Source: Paenibacillus tepidiphilus (GTDB taxonomy: Bacteria > Bacillota > Bacilli > Paenibacillales > Paenibacillaceae). Taken from it: a DNA stretch of 64,000 bases. Positions 17,088 through 25,785 of this stretch are shown in pieces. The translations under genes were made by a program, and so were the position numbers. Position 1 is the first letter of the stretch. Every line of letters starts with the position of its first letter. The DNA lies in contig NZ_VWRQ01000017.1 of the NCBI RefSeq assembly GCF_008635795.1, forward strand, positions 99,207-163,206, read 5' to 3'. Under the pieces are notes generated by a model. That model was not told where the DNA came from. It made no database searches and saw nothing but the letters and a program-made list of their open reading frames with translations.

Positions 17088-19463
17088 ATGAGCGGAGAGA
17101 CTTCAGGCTACAGCTGGAAATTAAAATACAATCAGCCGGCGGTGGAATGGGAAGAGGCACTGCCCCTGGGCAACGGGCATATGGGAGCCATGGTGTTTGG
17201 CGGAGTGGAGCGGGAACGGCTGCAGCTCAATGAAGACACACTGTGGTCCGGATTTCCGCGCGACACCAATAATTATGAAGCGCTGCGCTATCTGGGCAGA
17301 GTGCGCTCCATGCTGGCCGAGGGACGCTACGCGGAAGCTGAAGAATTAGTTAACGCCAAGATGCTTGGCGTCAATTGTCAGGCATACATGCCGCTGGGGG
17401 ACCTGTTCATCGAGCATCTGGAGGCCACTGCCGTCAGCGGATATACGAGGGAGCTTGACCTCGACAGCGGAATCGCCAAAGTGGCATACCGGAGCGGGGC
17501 GGACGGGTTTACCCGCGAAGCTTTTATCAGCGTACCCGATGATGTTGCTGTAGTTAAGCTTGCCAGCGAGGTCAAAGGCGGTCTGCAGGCGGCACTGTCA
17601 CTCAGCAGCGAATTGAAGGCTTCGGCTGAATTTGATGGAGAATATTTGGTGCTGAAAGGCTGCGCACCGACACATATCGCCGATAATTATCACCGGGACC
17701 ATCCGGGGGCAATATTGTACGAAGATGGTTTGGGTATGCGTTTTGAGCTTCACTTGCAAGTGTTAGCCAACGGCGGAAGCGTTGAGTACGCTGACGGCAG
17801 GCTGGTAATCTCCGGTGCGGACGAAGCGCTGCTGCTGCTTGCCTCTGGAACCAATTACAAGGAAATGAAGCAGCGGGCAAGCCATCTGGCGGAGGTCCCG
17901 GCGGGCGGAACTGCTGACATTGCCGCTGACTGCCGGCAGCGGCTGGCAGCGGCTGCAGCCCGTCCTTACGCAGAGCTCCGCGAGCGGCATATGGCCGATC
18001 ACCGGGAGCTGTTCCGCCGCGTTGCGCTTGATCTCGGCGGACAGGACAAGGCTGAGCTGCCGACGGACGAGCGGCTGACTGCTTACCAGGCTGGAGCGGA
18101 GGACCCGCAGCTGGAGGCGCTGCTGTTCCAGTATGGACGTTATCTGCTGATCGCCAGCTCCCGCCCGGGGACCCAGGCAGCCAATCTGCAGGGCATCTGG
18201 AATCAGCATGTCACCCCTCCATGGAACAGCAACTATACGACCAATATCAATACCCAAATGAACTATTGGCTGGCCGAGGTCGCCAATCTGCATGAATGCC
18301 ACGAACCGCTCATGGATTTCATCCGCGAGGCCAGTGAGACGGGAGCCCGCACGGCCAGGGTGCATTACGGTGCCCGTGGCTGGGTAGCCCACCACAATGT
18401 GGACCTGTGGCGCAGCACGGTGCCGTCGGGCGGAGATGCCAGCTGGGCGTTCTGGCCGATGGGCGGCGTGTGGCTGAGCCGCCATCTCTGGGAGCATTAT
18501 TTGTATGCGCCGGACCGGGCCTTCCTCGAAGAGAGGGCTTATCCGCTGATGAAAGGCGCGGCCTTGTTTGCCCTCGACTGGCTGGTAGAGGACGCAGACG
18601 GTCTGCTCGTAACCAGCCCGTCGACCTCGCCGGAGAACCGCTTCCTGGATGCGGAAGGCAGACCTTGCAGTGTATCCACGGGCACAGCGATGGATATGAC
18701 CTTAATCCGCGAGCTGTTCGGTCATTGTATCGAAGCGGCTGCGCTGCTGGATGCCGATGCGGAGTTCCGGCAGCTGCTGGAGGAGGCGCTCCCGCGTCTG
18801 GCACCGCTGCAGGTCGGTGCAGACGGGCGTCTGCTGGAGTGGAGTGAGCCATTCGCAGAGTCCGAGCCCGGTCACCGCCATGTCTCCCATCTGTATGGCT
18901 TATACCCGGGGACACTGATCAATGAGCTGGAAACGCCGGAGCTGCTCGAAGCGAGCCGGCGTTCACTGGCGCACCGCATTGCTTCTGGAGGCGGGCATAC
19001 CGGCTGGAGCTGCGCCTGGCTGATCAATCTCTATGCGCGGCTGAAGGACGGAGAAGCCGCCTACGGCTTTGTCCGTACGCTGCTTACCCGCTCGATCTAC
19101 CCGAACCTGTTCGATGCCCATCCGCCGTTCCAGATCGACGGCAATTTCGGGGCAGCGGCGGGGATCGCCGAGATGCTGCTGCAGAGCCATCTGGACGTGC
19201 TTTGCTTACTTCCGGCGCTTCCTGCAGGCTGGAAGAACGGCAAGGTCACAGGGCTCAAGGCCCGCGGCGGCCTTACGGTCGATATCGAGTGGCAGGGAAG
19301 CCGGCTGGTCACCGCGCGGATTGCCGCCGCGCATGACGGAGTATGCCGCCTGAATTATGCCCTTGGACTGAAGGTGCTGCTGGCGGACGGCAGCGTAGTG
19401 CCAGGAGAACAACCGCTTGAGCTTCAGGCGGGAGAGGTGTACATCGTAACGGTAAACGCATAA
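17088..19463 (+). CDS. GH95 family glycosidase (alpha-L-fucosidase type)
   Basis: A 791-residue cytoplasmic enzyme with no signal peptide. The N-terminal segment EALPLGNGHMGAMVFGG and the central NLQGIWN..PPWNSNYTTNIN, STSPENRF and PFQIDGNFGAAAGI segments identify GH95. In the characterised Bifidobacterium AfcA the acid Glu and the base-activating Asn/Asp lie in these segments; here they are Glu near 515 and Asp near 684. GH95 members remove terminal alpha-1,2-L-fucose or alpha-L-galactose, for example from xyloglucan. The ATG at 17088 has GGGAGG upstream. Position after the transporter implies it trims the imported oligosaccharide. The precise sugar is unproven. Confidence 0.9.
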   Translation: MSGETSGYSWKLKYNQPAVEWEEALPLGNGHMGAMVFGGVERERLQLNEDTLWSGFPRDTNNYEALRYLGRVRSMLAEGRYAEAEELVNAKMLGVNCQAYMPLGDLFIEHLEATAVSGYTRELDLDSGIAKVAYRSGADGFTREAFISVPDDVAVVKLASEVKGGLQAALSLSSELKASAEFDGEYLVLKGCAPTHIADNYHRDHPGAILYEDGLGMRFELHLQVLANGGSVEYADGRLVISGADEALLLLASGTNYKEMKQRASHLAEVPAGGTADIAADCRQRLAAAAARPYAELRERHMADHRELFRRVALDLGGQDKAELPTDERLTAYQAGAEDPQLEALLFQYGRYLLIASSRPGTQAANLQGIWNQHVTPPWNSNYTTNINTQMNYWLAEVANLHECHEPLMDFIREASETGARTARVHYGARGWVAHHNVDLWRSTVPSGGDASWAFWPMGGVWLSRHLWEHYLYAPDRAFLEERAYPLMKGAALFALDWLVEDADGLLVTSPSTSPENRFLDAEGRPCSVSTGTAMDMTLIRELFGHCIEAAALLDADAEFRQLLEEALPRLAPLQVGADGRLLEWSEPFAESEPGHRHVSHLYGLYPGTLINELETPELLEASRRSLAHRIASGGGHTGWSCAWLINLYARLKDGEAAYGFVRTLLTRSIYPNLFDAHPPFQIDGNFGAAAGIAEMLLQSHLDVLCLLPALPAGWKNGKVTGLKARGGLTVDIEWQGSRLVTARIAAAHDGVCRLNYALGLKVLLADGSVVPGEQPLELQAGEVYIVTVNA

Positions 19464-19478
19464 AGCTGAAGATGCAGT

Positions 19479-19513
19479 ACAGGCCAGCCGGGCATAACCG
19501 GCTGGCCTGTTTG
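19479..19513 (+). terminator. Terminator after the GH95 gene
   Basis: A perfect 13-bp stem (ACAGGCCAGCCGG with CCGGCTGGCCTGT) followed by TT closes the sugar operon. Confidence 0.8.
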
Positions 19514-19751
19514 CCGTGCTGATCCGCTGCAAGTGATCGGCAAGTAGAAAGAAATATCCTTATTACACGGGGGATTAAAGTGTAAGGAATCTTTTGCCGA
19601 GCCGATAATAAGGTATAGATGATTGCTTCGTTCTGCGCTGACGCCTGCATTGTTGCGGGATAAAGGTTGTACGGAGAGACTTAGCGGCATCTACTATAAC
19701 AGGCACTATCTGCTTACGGGCGATTATTGATGCAGGGGGCACGAAGGAATT

Positions 19752-20888
19752 ATGGGAAAAAGAAAGAGATCGCTGCTCAAGGCGGTTCTTGGAAGTATGC
19801 TGGTGTTCGGGGCGTTGCCGCCCGTGCTCTACTGGGGCTGGGATCAGGCCTATGCTGCCGATGCTGTAAAGCTTCGTTCGGTGAGTGAAATGGCCCAGAA
19901 GCTGACCGCTGCCATGGGGAACCGCCGGGAGACGATTGATTTTGTGTACGAAGGCAAGACGGCGGGCTTGAAGGCTCAGGTACAGAGCGCTATTGATAAA
20001 GCTATGGGAAGTGACCCTTACCTGTACTATACGGTAGACAATTATGCTTATTCATATCGGGGGAATTCCCGGTCGGCGAATGTAACGGTGAAGGTGAAGT
20101 ACCGGGAAACGCAGCAGCAGACCGCTTACGTCAACCAGCGCGTAAAGCAGATTCTGCAGCAGATTATTACGCCCGGCATGAACAATCATCAGAAGATTAA
20201 GGCTATCCACGACTGGGTGGTGCTTCATTTGGAATATGACAATACGTACCGCAAGTATACGGCTTATGAAGGGCTTTCCAGCGGCAGCGCCGTATGCCAG
20301 GGCTATTCCTTGCTGACCTACAAGCTGTTGCTCGGCGCAGGCATTCCGAACAAGATTGTGGAAGGAACGGCCCGGGCGGAAGGGAAGGCCGCACAGACCC
20401 ACGCGTGGAACCTGGTGCAGCTGGAAGGTGCATGGTACCATCTCGATACTACCTGGGATGATCCTGTTAACGGTGCTGAAGGAGAGATAAGCACAGCCTA
20501 CTATATGCGGACAGATGCCCAGATGCGCCGCGACCACAGCTGGAGCAAGCCTTATCCGGCGGCCGGTACGCTGTACGCCAAGACGCTGGCAGATCTGGTA
20601 AGCCGGGGCGGGGCGGGCGCCGCCGCATATCAGCAGCTTCAGACGGAGCTCGACTACAGGCTGTACGAAGAAGAGCAGGTCGTTACTTCCGCCGCCGGCC
20701 TCAAACAGCTGGTCCAGCAATCAATGTCCGCCGGTGAGCAATCGCTGCTCTTCCGCTACCGGGGCGGCGAGAGTACGCTGAAGAGCGCGCTGCAGGAGCT
20801 GTACAGCCTTGGGCTGGAGCAGCTTTCCTACAGCAGCAGCCCGTTTGACAATACCGGCGATCTGAAGGTTTATATTACTTGGCAATAG
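19752..20888 (+). CDS. Secreted transglutaminase-like domain protein
   Basis: A 378-residue exported protein with a signal peptide (basic MGKRKR, hydrophobic core, AYAADA cleavage region). Residues about 145-245 form a transglutaminase-like core with the catalytic triad in SAVCQGYS (Cys near 182), QTHAWNLV (His near 217) and LDTTWDDP (Asp near 232). This fold serves as cysteine peptidase or cross-linking enzyme; in spore formers such exported proteins are often called CYK3-like or S-layer-associated. No partner gene is adjacent. Function beyond the fold is unknown. Confidence 0.85.
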   Translation: MGKRKRSLLKAVLGSMLVFGALPPVLYWGWDQAYAADAVKLRSVSEMAQKLTAAMGNRRETIDFVYEGKTAGLKAQVQSAIDKAMGSDPYLYYTVDNYAYSYRGNSRSANVTVKVKYRETQQQTAYVNQRVKQILQQIITPGMNNHQKIKAIHDWVVLHLEYDNTYRKYTAYEGLSSGSAVCQGYSLLTYKLLLGAGIPNKIVEGTARAEGKAAQTHAWNLVQLEGAWYHLDTTWDDPVNGAEGEISTAYYMRTDAQMRRDHSWSKPYPAAGTLYAKTLADLVSRGGAGAAAYQQLQTELDYRLYEEEQVVTSAAGLKQLVQQSMSAGEQSLLFRYRGGESTLKSALQELYSLGLEQLSYSSSPFDNTGDLKVYITWQ

Positions 20889-20952
20889 GAGAGAAGCCGA
20901 GGCCAGGTTCGTCTTGTGAATAGGACAATTAAGGGAATGAGTGATTCATCCT

Positions 20953-21010
20953 AGGACAACAACGGCTGATCAAGACTTGGGAATAAGTCTTAGACTGCCG
21001 CTGTTGTCCT
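20953..21010. terminator. Bidirectional terminator between convergent genes
   Basis: AGGACAACAACGGC pairs with GCCGCTGTTGTCCT (one mismatch) around a second AAGACTT/AAGTCTT stem. It lies between the transglutaminase gene (+) and the amidase gene (-). Confidence 0.75.
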
Positions 21011-21055
21011 TCAACTTATTATGAAGTATCTTGGCTCAGCCGCTTGGTAGCTCCG

Positions 21056-22363
21056 TTACAATAGTTGAGCTATTTGCTGAGCATGGTGCAGCAGGCTTTC
21101 GTCCTGTCCGAAATCGGCAATGCACTGGAAGCCAAGCGGCAATCCTTCTGCATGCCCTCCAGGGAGGCTGATTGTCGGCAATCCGGCGTATGTCCAGATC
21201 GCGGTCATGCCCGTAAAGCCGGTACGCCCGCCATGAAGCGGAGCCACATCTCCTTGGGCCGGAGAAATCCAGAGATCAATTCCTTGTGCGCGCCTTGCTT
21301 CAGACAGATCATCTCGCAAGCTGAGCTGTCCTCTGCGATAGCGATCCAGCTCTTCGGCAATGATGGTTCTTCCCTGCAGAATGGCTTGCCGGACCGCCTC
21401 GCCATAACGCTCCCTGTGTTCTGCGAACCATGGCTCATGTACCTGGGCCATCTCACCCTGAACGAAACACAGCATGGCATCCCCATAAATGAACTCGTCC
21501 TCCCATGGCATTTCGACTGTGCGAACCGTATACCCTGCTTGAATGAGCGCAGCTACCTGCTTCTCGAAGGCTAACCGAACCCCGTCACTCATAAGCTTCA
21601 TATAGATACCGCTGGGGATACCGAGCACCGGCTTGCGACCCGGTTCAATCGGGTTTCTTCCTTGCCGGGGTGACACCCAGCCGGAAATGACATGAGGCGC
21701 AACCGAAGCCAATGAAGCGGCATCCGCAGTGAAGATTCCCACGGTATCGAACGACGGTGCCAGTAAAATCACGCCGTCCAGCGGGATACGGCCATAGCTG
21801 GGCTTGAAGCCTGTAACTCCGCAGAAGGAGGCAGGCGCTGTCACCGATCGCAGTGTTTGGGTACCGACCGCTATAGGGCACATGCCGGATGCGACGCATG
21901 CGGCCGAGCCCGCACTTGAACCGCCCGGCGTACGATCCGGTGCAGTGGGATTCCGGGTTGGAATCGGTCCCGCGTACGCGAACTCCTCTGTTACGGTCTT
22001 GCCGGCGATCCATGCCCCTTGTTCACGAAGTCTCTGAATCAAACTGCCTTCGCGGGCTGTCAATGCAGATGAAGGTAGTCCGGAGCCCGCACCTGTAGGT
22101 AAGCCATCGGTATGGAACAAATCCTTGATGCCAATCGGCAGGCCGTAAAGTGGCGGTTTCGCTGCGCTTATGAACCGGTTCCGGACCCTTTCCAGCTCTC
22201 GCCGGATGCGCTCTTCCCGGTCTCTTTCCTCGACAAATGCGCGGACGGTAGGCTCCGCTAGGCGATACCGCTCCGAGTATCTGTTGAAGGCTGCGTCAAG
22301 AATGGTCTCCGGAGCCTGACTGAAATCCTCTGTCAGCTTCCAGTCTGCAGCAAGGACATCCAT
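21056..22363 (-). CDS. Amidase-signature family hydrolase
   Basis: A 435-residue amidase-signature enzyme that would hydrolyse an amide bond. The Ser-cisSer-Lys triad can be traced: Lys80 in GIKD, cis-Ser149 in GGSSAGSAA and nucleophile Ser173 in GTQTLRSVTAPAS, with the 24-residue Ser-Ser spacing of the family. The usual GG before the nucleophile is LR here, and the usual Arg after it is lost, so the oxyanion pocket is altered. The C-terminus has GLPTISLPGGHAEGLPLGFQ. Its ATG overlaps the stop of the upstream regulator-like gene (TAATG), so they are translationally coupled. Substrate unknown. Confidence 0.88.
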   Translation of the reverse strand: MDVLAADWKLTEDFSQAPETILDAAFNRYSERYRLAEPTVRAFVEERDREERIRRELERVRNRFISAAKPPLYGLPIGIKDLFHTDGLPTGAGSGLPSSALTAREGSLIQRLREQGAWIAGKTVTEEFAYAGPIPTRNPTAPDRTPGGSSAGSAACVASGMCPIAVGTQTLRSVTAPASFCGVTGFKPSYGRIPLDGVILLAPSFDTVGIFTADAASLASVAPHVISGWVSPRQGRNPIEPGRKPVLGIPSGIYMKLMSDGVRLAFEKQVAALIQAGYTVRTVEMPWEDEFIYGDAMLCFVQGEMAQVHEPWFAEHRERYGEAVRQAILQGRTIIAEELDRYRRGQLSLRDDLSEARRAQGIDLWISPAQGDVAPLHGGRTGFTGMTAIWTYAGLPTISLPGGHAEGLPLGFQCIADFGQDESLLHHAQQIAQLL

Positions 22364-23445
22364 TATAATCCGTCTCCTTGTCCTCTGTTAGATACAGTTC
22401 CGCTGATTGTACCCGTATAGAGCAGCTTACCGGGCTCCGTGTGATCGAGGTCCCCGGCCAAAATGGACCGGACATCCGCGAGCAGTGATTCTAGCGGAAC
22501 AATCAAGCCGGGTCTGCCCGTATAAGAGGCGGCAACGAAGAAAGGCTGCGTCAAGTACGCCTCGAGCCGCTCCCCCCTGCGATACAGCAGGAGCTCTGAT
22601 TCCGGCAATCTTTCCGCACCTTGCGCCGCCGCTATCGGACGCAGCTCCCGATAGCGGCGCAGCAATCGCTTCGCGGCCTGCTGCAGCTGGATGTGCAGGG
22701 GCTCAAGCTGGGCTCCTTCAAGCAATACGGACGTCGAACTGACCGGATCAATAGCGGGATACATGTCGCGGGACGACAGCTCGGTATCAAACTTCAGATA
22801 GGTATCCAGCGGACCATACGGAATATCCTCGTCAGCGGCATTTCCTCTGGCATCGACCAGTAATATTGTGACAGACTTTGCTCCAGTCGACTTTACACGT
22901 TCTTGAAGCTCGAATAACTCGCCCGAAATCGACGTTTCACGGTCCGCACCAAGGACAACGTCTTGCTTGGGAGCCAGCCTTTCAAGGCACCGGATTACGT
23001 CATCACTGCTCCCGCAAACATCCATAGCCGCTTGCTCAACGTCGGTGATCCCGGGAACGTCCATCGCAGGCTTCCAGAACACCGTATGCGCACCATTCCG
23101 GCGAAGCCGGATCATCAGCTCCGCCAGCATAACCATTTGTCCCGTCATCGGTCTGGCCACAACGCCGGCGATGCCCCCGCGAACAATTGGTGCGAGCAAA
23201 TCCAATACTTTGATGCCGGTCTCCAGCAGCTCCAGCCTGGGGCCGCGAATGACCAGCTCGTCCATGGTGCAGCCGGCCAGCATGGCCAGGGCAGCCAGCG
23301 TCCGGACTTCAGCACGGCCCAGCGGAATCTTGCCTGTACAAAGGTTAGATACGGTCGCCGGACGCAGCCCGACGGCTTTCGCCGCAGCTGTTAGATTCGG
23401 CACGCGGCTGCGCAGCAGCTTGGCGTTAAGATGAAGCTCCTCCAT
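22363..23445 (-). CDS. HTH protein fused to a degenerate F1-ATPase beta-subunit domain
   Basis: A 360-residue protein in two parts. Residues 1-65 form a Cro/CI-type HTH (LTAAAKAVGLRPATVSNLC). Residues 70-348 align by eye with the catalytic core and C-terminus of the ATP synthase beta subunit: LETGIKVLDLLAP, LQERVKST, MYPAIDPVSSTS, ERLPESE at the DELSEED position, TQPFFVAASYTG and VPLESLLADVRSILAGDLDH. The P-loop is destroyed: GGAGVGKT corresponds to ARPMTGQM (97-104), so Lys is Gln103 and Thr is Met104. About 45 residues around the catalytic Glu and Walker B are missing, as is the N-terminal barrel. AGGTGG precedes the ATG. It is probably a transcription regulator of itself and the coupled amidase; I know of no characterised homologue. 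Confidence 0.8.
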   Translation of the reverse strand: MEELHLNAKLLRSRVPNLTAAAKAVGLRPATVSNLCTGKIPLGRAEVRTLAALAMLAGCTMDELVIRGPRLELLETGIKVLDLLAPIVRGGIAGVVARPMTGQMVMLAELMIRLRRNGAHTVFWKPAMDVPGITDVEQAAMDVCGSSDDVIRCLERLAPKQDVVLGADRETSISGELFELQERVKSTGAKSVTILLVDARGNAADEDIPYGPLDTYLKFDTELSSRDMYPAIDPVSSTSVLLEGAQLEPLHIQLQQAAKRLLRRYRELRPIAAAQGAERLPESELLLYRRGERLEAYLTQPFFVAASYTGRPGLIVPLESLLADVRSILAGDLDHTEPGKLLYTGTISGTVSNRGQGDGL

Positions 23446-23476
23446 GGCAATACACCACCTAATGTTTTCTTTTAAT

Positions 23477-23502
23477 AGTAAAATAATTACTCTGAAAAGT
23501 AA
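23477..23502. promoter_or_regulatory. Candidate operator in the HTH-F1beta promoter
   Basis: AGTAA (23477-23481) and TTACT (23487-23491) are inverted repeats, with a third AGTAA at 23498. On the minus strand they lie within a plausible promoter (TTTACT, 17 bp, TACTAT), suggesting autoregulation by the HTH protein. Confidence 0.4.
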
Positions 23503-23747
23503 ATGATATTATGGACTAAGACTTGTAAACCCTATGCAATGTGGATTTATTCAAGTTTGTGAGCTTGACTCTCCGGAATTGATTGTGCAACAGACCGTAC
23601 AAGACGGAAGTATGGACAAGGAATGAACAAGGGCAAAGGGGCAAGGACGGAGGCAGAAGTAAGGCAAGGCTGGACCCAGGCGAAAACAGAACGGAAGTAA
23701 GGACAAGACAGGGAAGGTATGCCCCGTATTTCACCGTCCGCAACGAC

Positions 23748-23802
23748 AAAAAAGGAGCTGTCCCATAGCCACTTTCATGGCTTTGGGGGCAGCCCCTTAT
23801 TG
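23748..23802 (-). terminator. Terminator of the lysine permease gene
   Basis: On the minus strand AGGGGCTGCCCCC pairs with GGGACAGCTCCT, with an inner AGCCA/TGGCT stem, followed by seven T. The region 23503-23747 shows no credible gene. Confidence 0.8.
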
Positions 23803-23832
23803 TCTCTAAATACGGTTGCCTGTGGACAATGG

Positions 23833-25320
23833 TTAACCTTCCGTCGTGCTCAGATCGCACTGATCGAGAGGCACCACCTTGGTCTTCTTAACCCAGCGGT
23901 AGCCGAACCAGATCAGCAGGAACAGCGGCAGACTAACGTAGGATACGAGTACGCCATACCAGTCGATGGAACCGCCGCTGAACGCGCCCATGTTCTGGCC
24001 GAGGACGGCAATCAGGCACAGCACAAAGGCGAAGATAGGCCCAAACGGGAACCATCTGGCCCGGTAAGGCAGCTCATCCAGTGAATGGCCCTGCTTCAGG
24101 AACGCGCGGCGGAACCGGTAATGGCAGACGGCGATGCCGAGCCAATTAATGAAGCCGCACATGCCGGAGGCGTTGAGCAGCCAGTTGTAGACGGCGCCGT
24201 CGCCGAAGAAGGAGGCCAGGAAGGCGAGCATGCCGACGGCAGTAGTGACCAGCAGAGCCCCGACCGGGACGCCCCGGCTGTTCAGCTTGCCGAGCGCGCG
24301 CGGAGCCATGCCGTCCTTGGCCATCGCGTAGAGCACGCGGGTAGCGGCGTACATGCCCGAGTTGCCTGCAGACAGCACGGAGCTGAGGATGACGGCATTC
24401 ATGACCGAGGCGGCGAAGGCAAGCCCGGCCTTATTAAAGATGATGGTGAACGGGCTAACTCCGATATCGTCGATGCCGCCCCGCAGCAGGTCCGGGTTGG
24501 TATACGGAATCAGCATGCCAATGACAATGATCGCGAAAATGTAGAAGATCAGGATGCGCCAGAACACCTGGCGGATCGCCCGCGGTACGTTGCGGCGCGG
24601 ATTCTCGCTCTCGCCCGCCGCTACGCCGACCAGCTCGGTGCCCTGGAAGGAGAAGCCGGCAGCCATAAATACGCCGACGAAGGCGAAGAAGCCGCCATGG
24701 AAGGAGCTTCCGCCAAGCTGGAAGTTGCTGAGACCGACAGCCTCGCCGCCCATAATGCCGAAGATCATCAGCACGCCGACCACGAGAAAAATAATCACCG
24801 TGACGATCTTGATGATCGCGAACCAGTATTCCGACTCCCCGTAACCGCGGGAAGACAGGACGTTCAGTCCGAACATCAGCAGCAGGAAGAGGAGACTCCA
24901 GAGCGCGGAATTGCTGTCCGGGAACCAGTATTTAATGATTACGGTAGCAGCGGCCAGCTCGGCGGCAATCGTTACCGCCCAGTTGTACCAGAAGTTCCAG
25001 CCGATGGCGAAGCCAAAGGCCGGGCTGACAAAGCGGGTACCGTAGGTGCTGAAAGAACCGGAATCAGGCATATAGGTCGCCATTTCACCCAGGCTGGTCA
25101 TGAGGAAATACACCATAATTCCGACGGCCAGATAGGCCAGCAGCGCGCCGCCCGGACCGGAAGAGGCAATGGCCCCGCCGCTGGCGAGGAACAGCCCGGT
25201 GCCGATGGAGCCGCCTAGGGCGATCATCGTCAGATGGCGGGCCTTAAAGGTTTTGCGCAGCGTGGGTCCGCCGCCGTTGCCGCCGGAGCTTAGCGCACCG
25301 TTGTCTTGCTGTGCTTGCAT
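23833..25320 (-). CDS. lysP: Lysine permease, APC family
   Basis: A 495-residue amino acid/polyamine/organocation transporter with about twelve helices. The first helix has IALGGSIGTGLFLASG, followed by SLGEMATYMPDSGSFSTYG, FQGTELVGVAAGE and a central SAGNSGMYAATRVLYAMA. These are typical of the LysP/AAT group, and the lysine riboswitch in the leader points to lysine uptake. The ATG at 25320 has AAGGAG upstream; the frame extends into the riboswitch terminator region, which is not coding. Expression should fall when lysine is abundant. Confidence 0.9.
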   Translation of the reverse strand: MQAQQDNGALSSGGNGGGPTLRKTFKARHLTMIALGGSIGTGLFLASGGAIASSGPGGALLAYLAVGIMVYFLMTSLGEMATYMPDSGSFSTYGTRFVSPAFGFAIGWNFWYNWAVTIAAELAAATVIIKYWFPDSNSALWSLLFLLLMFGLNVLSSRGYGESEYWFAIIKIVTVIIFLVVGVLMIFGIMGGEAVGLSNFQLGGSSFHGGFFAFVGVFMAAGFSFQGTELVGVAAGESENPRRNVPRAIRQVFWRILIFYIFAIIVIGMLIPYTNPDLLRGGIDDIGVSPFTIIFNKAGLAFAASVMNAVILSSVLSAGNSGMYAATRVLYAMAKDGMAPRALGKLNSRGVPVGALLVTTAVGMLAFLASFFGDGAVYNWLLNASGMCGFINWLGIAVCHYRFRRAFLKQGHSLDELPYRARWFPFGPIFAFVLCLIAVLGQNMGAFSGGSIDWYGVLVSYVSLPLFLLIWFGYRWVKKTKVVPLDQCDLSTTEG

Positions 25321-25401
25321 GATTAAAGACACTCCTTTGTGTAGGTTGTCATGGATTTGTTCATGAGCGGGAGTGCCTGCGCGTAGAAAGCCGGTGAACG
25401 C

Positions 25402-25682
25402 AAAAAAACCGCAGACGGCTGCTGCGGTTCCTGAATATACGGCTGCCGCATCATACTCCCTGTCAAGATAGCGCAACACGGTGGCGGGTCCCTGGCAGCC
25501 TTACGGCCTCCGGACTTCGCTCCCGTGACAGTTCCGTCCCTTTCGGCAACGGCCCCAGTCCGTGCGGCTTGAGTAGGAGCAGCGGCACGGGCTTCGGCGA
25601 ATATGCCTTTCCACACGGATCATCGACGGCTCTTTGACGTCTCCCCGCGCGTACTTATCATATTCGCGACCTCTACCTCATC
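25402..25682 (-). promoter_or_regulatory. Lysine riboswitch (L-box) with terminator
   Basis: On the minus strand the aptamer begins GAGGTAGAGGTCGCG (near 25680), continues with an AGTA-like bulge region, GTGGAAAGG and GCCGAAG, later ACTGTCAC and GGAGGC, and closes at CTGCC (near 25495), which pairs with GGTAG. These are L-box consensus elements in order. An intrinsic terminator follows: AACCGCAG/CTGCGGTT plus seven T (25402-25429). Lysine binding should favour termination before lysP. Confidence 0.85.
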
Positions 25683-25785
25683 TTTGGTATGATGAGGCTA
25701 TCTTTATACAATTATGAACATAGACAGGGATTAGTATAATGCATACGCACCGGGCCAAGCAATAACAAAATACGGCAGATCGGTG

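Noticed and set aside
22363..23445. A true ATP synthase subunit gene
   Set aside because: There is an HTH at the N-terminus, the P-loop is destroyed, and none of the other atp genes is adjacent.
23583..23768. 61-residue plus-strand frame in the lysP-HTH gap
   Set aside because: Charged low-complexity translation, no ribosome site, and it runs into the lysP terminator.
24085..25218. Long plus-strand frame opposite lysP
   Set aside because: It mirrors the permease on the other strand, has polar low-complexity sequence and no ribosome site. Similar antisense frames over xylB (8131-9240), the ABC-F gene (28241-29728), the large kinase (38522-40123) and the GH13 gene (46313-47971) were dropped for the same reason.
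25321..25479. N-terminal extension of the lysine permease
   Set aside because: It would translate the riboswitch terminator; the ATG at 25320 has the proper AAGGAG and starts at the expected distance from the first helix.
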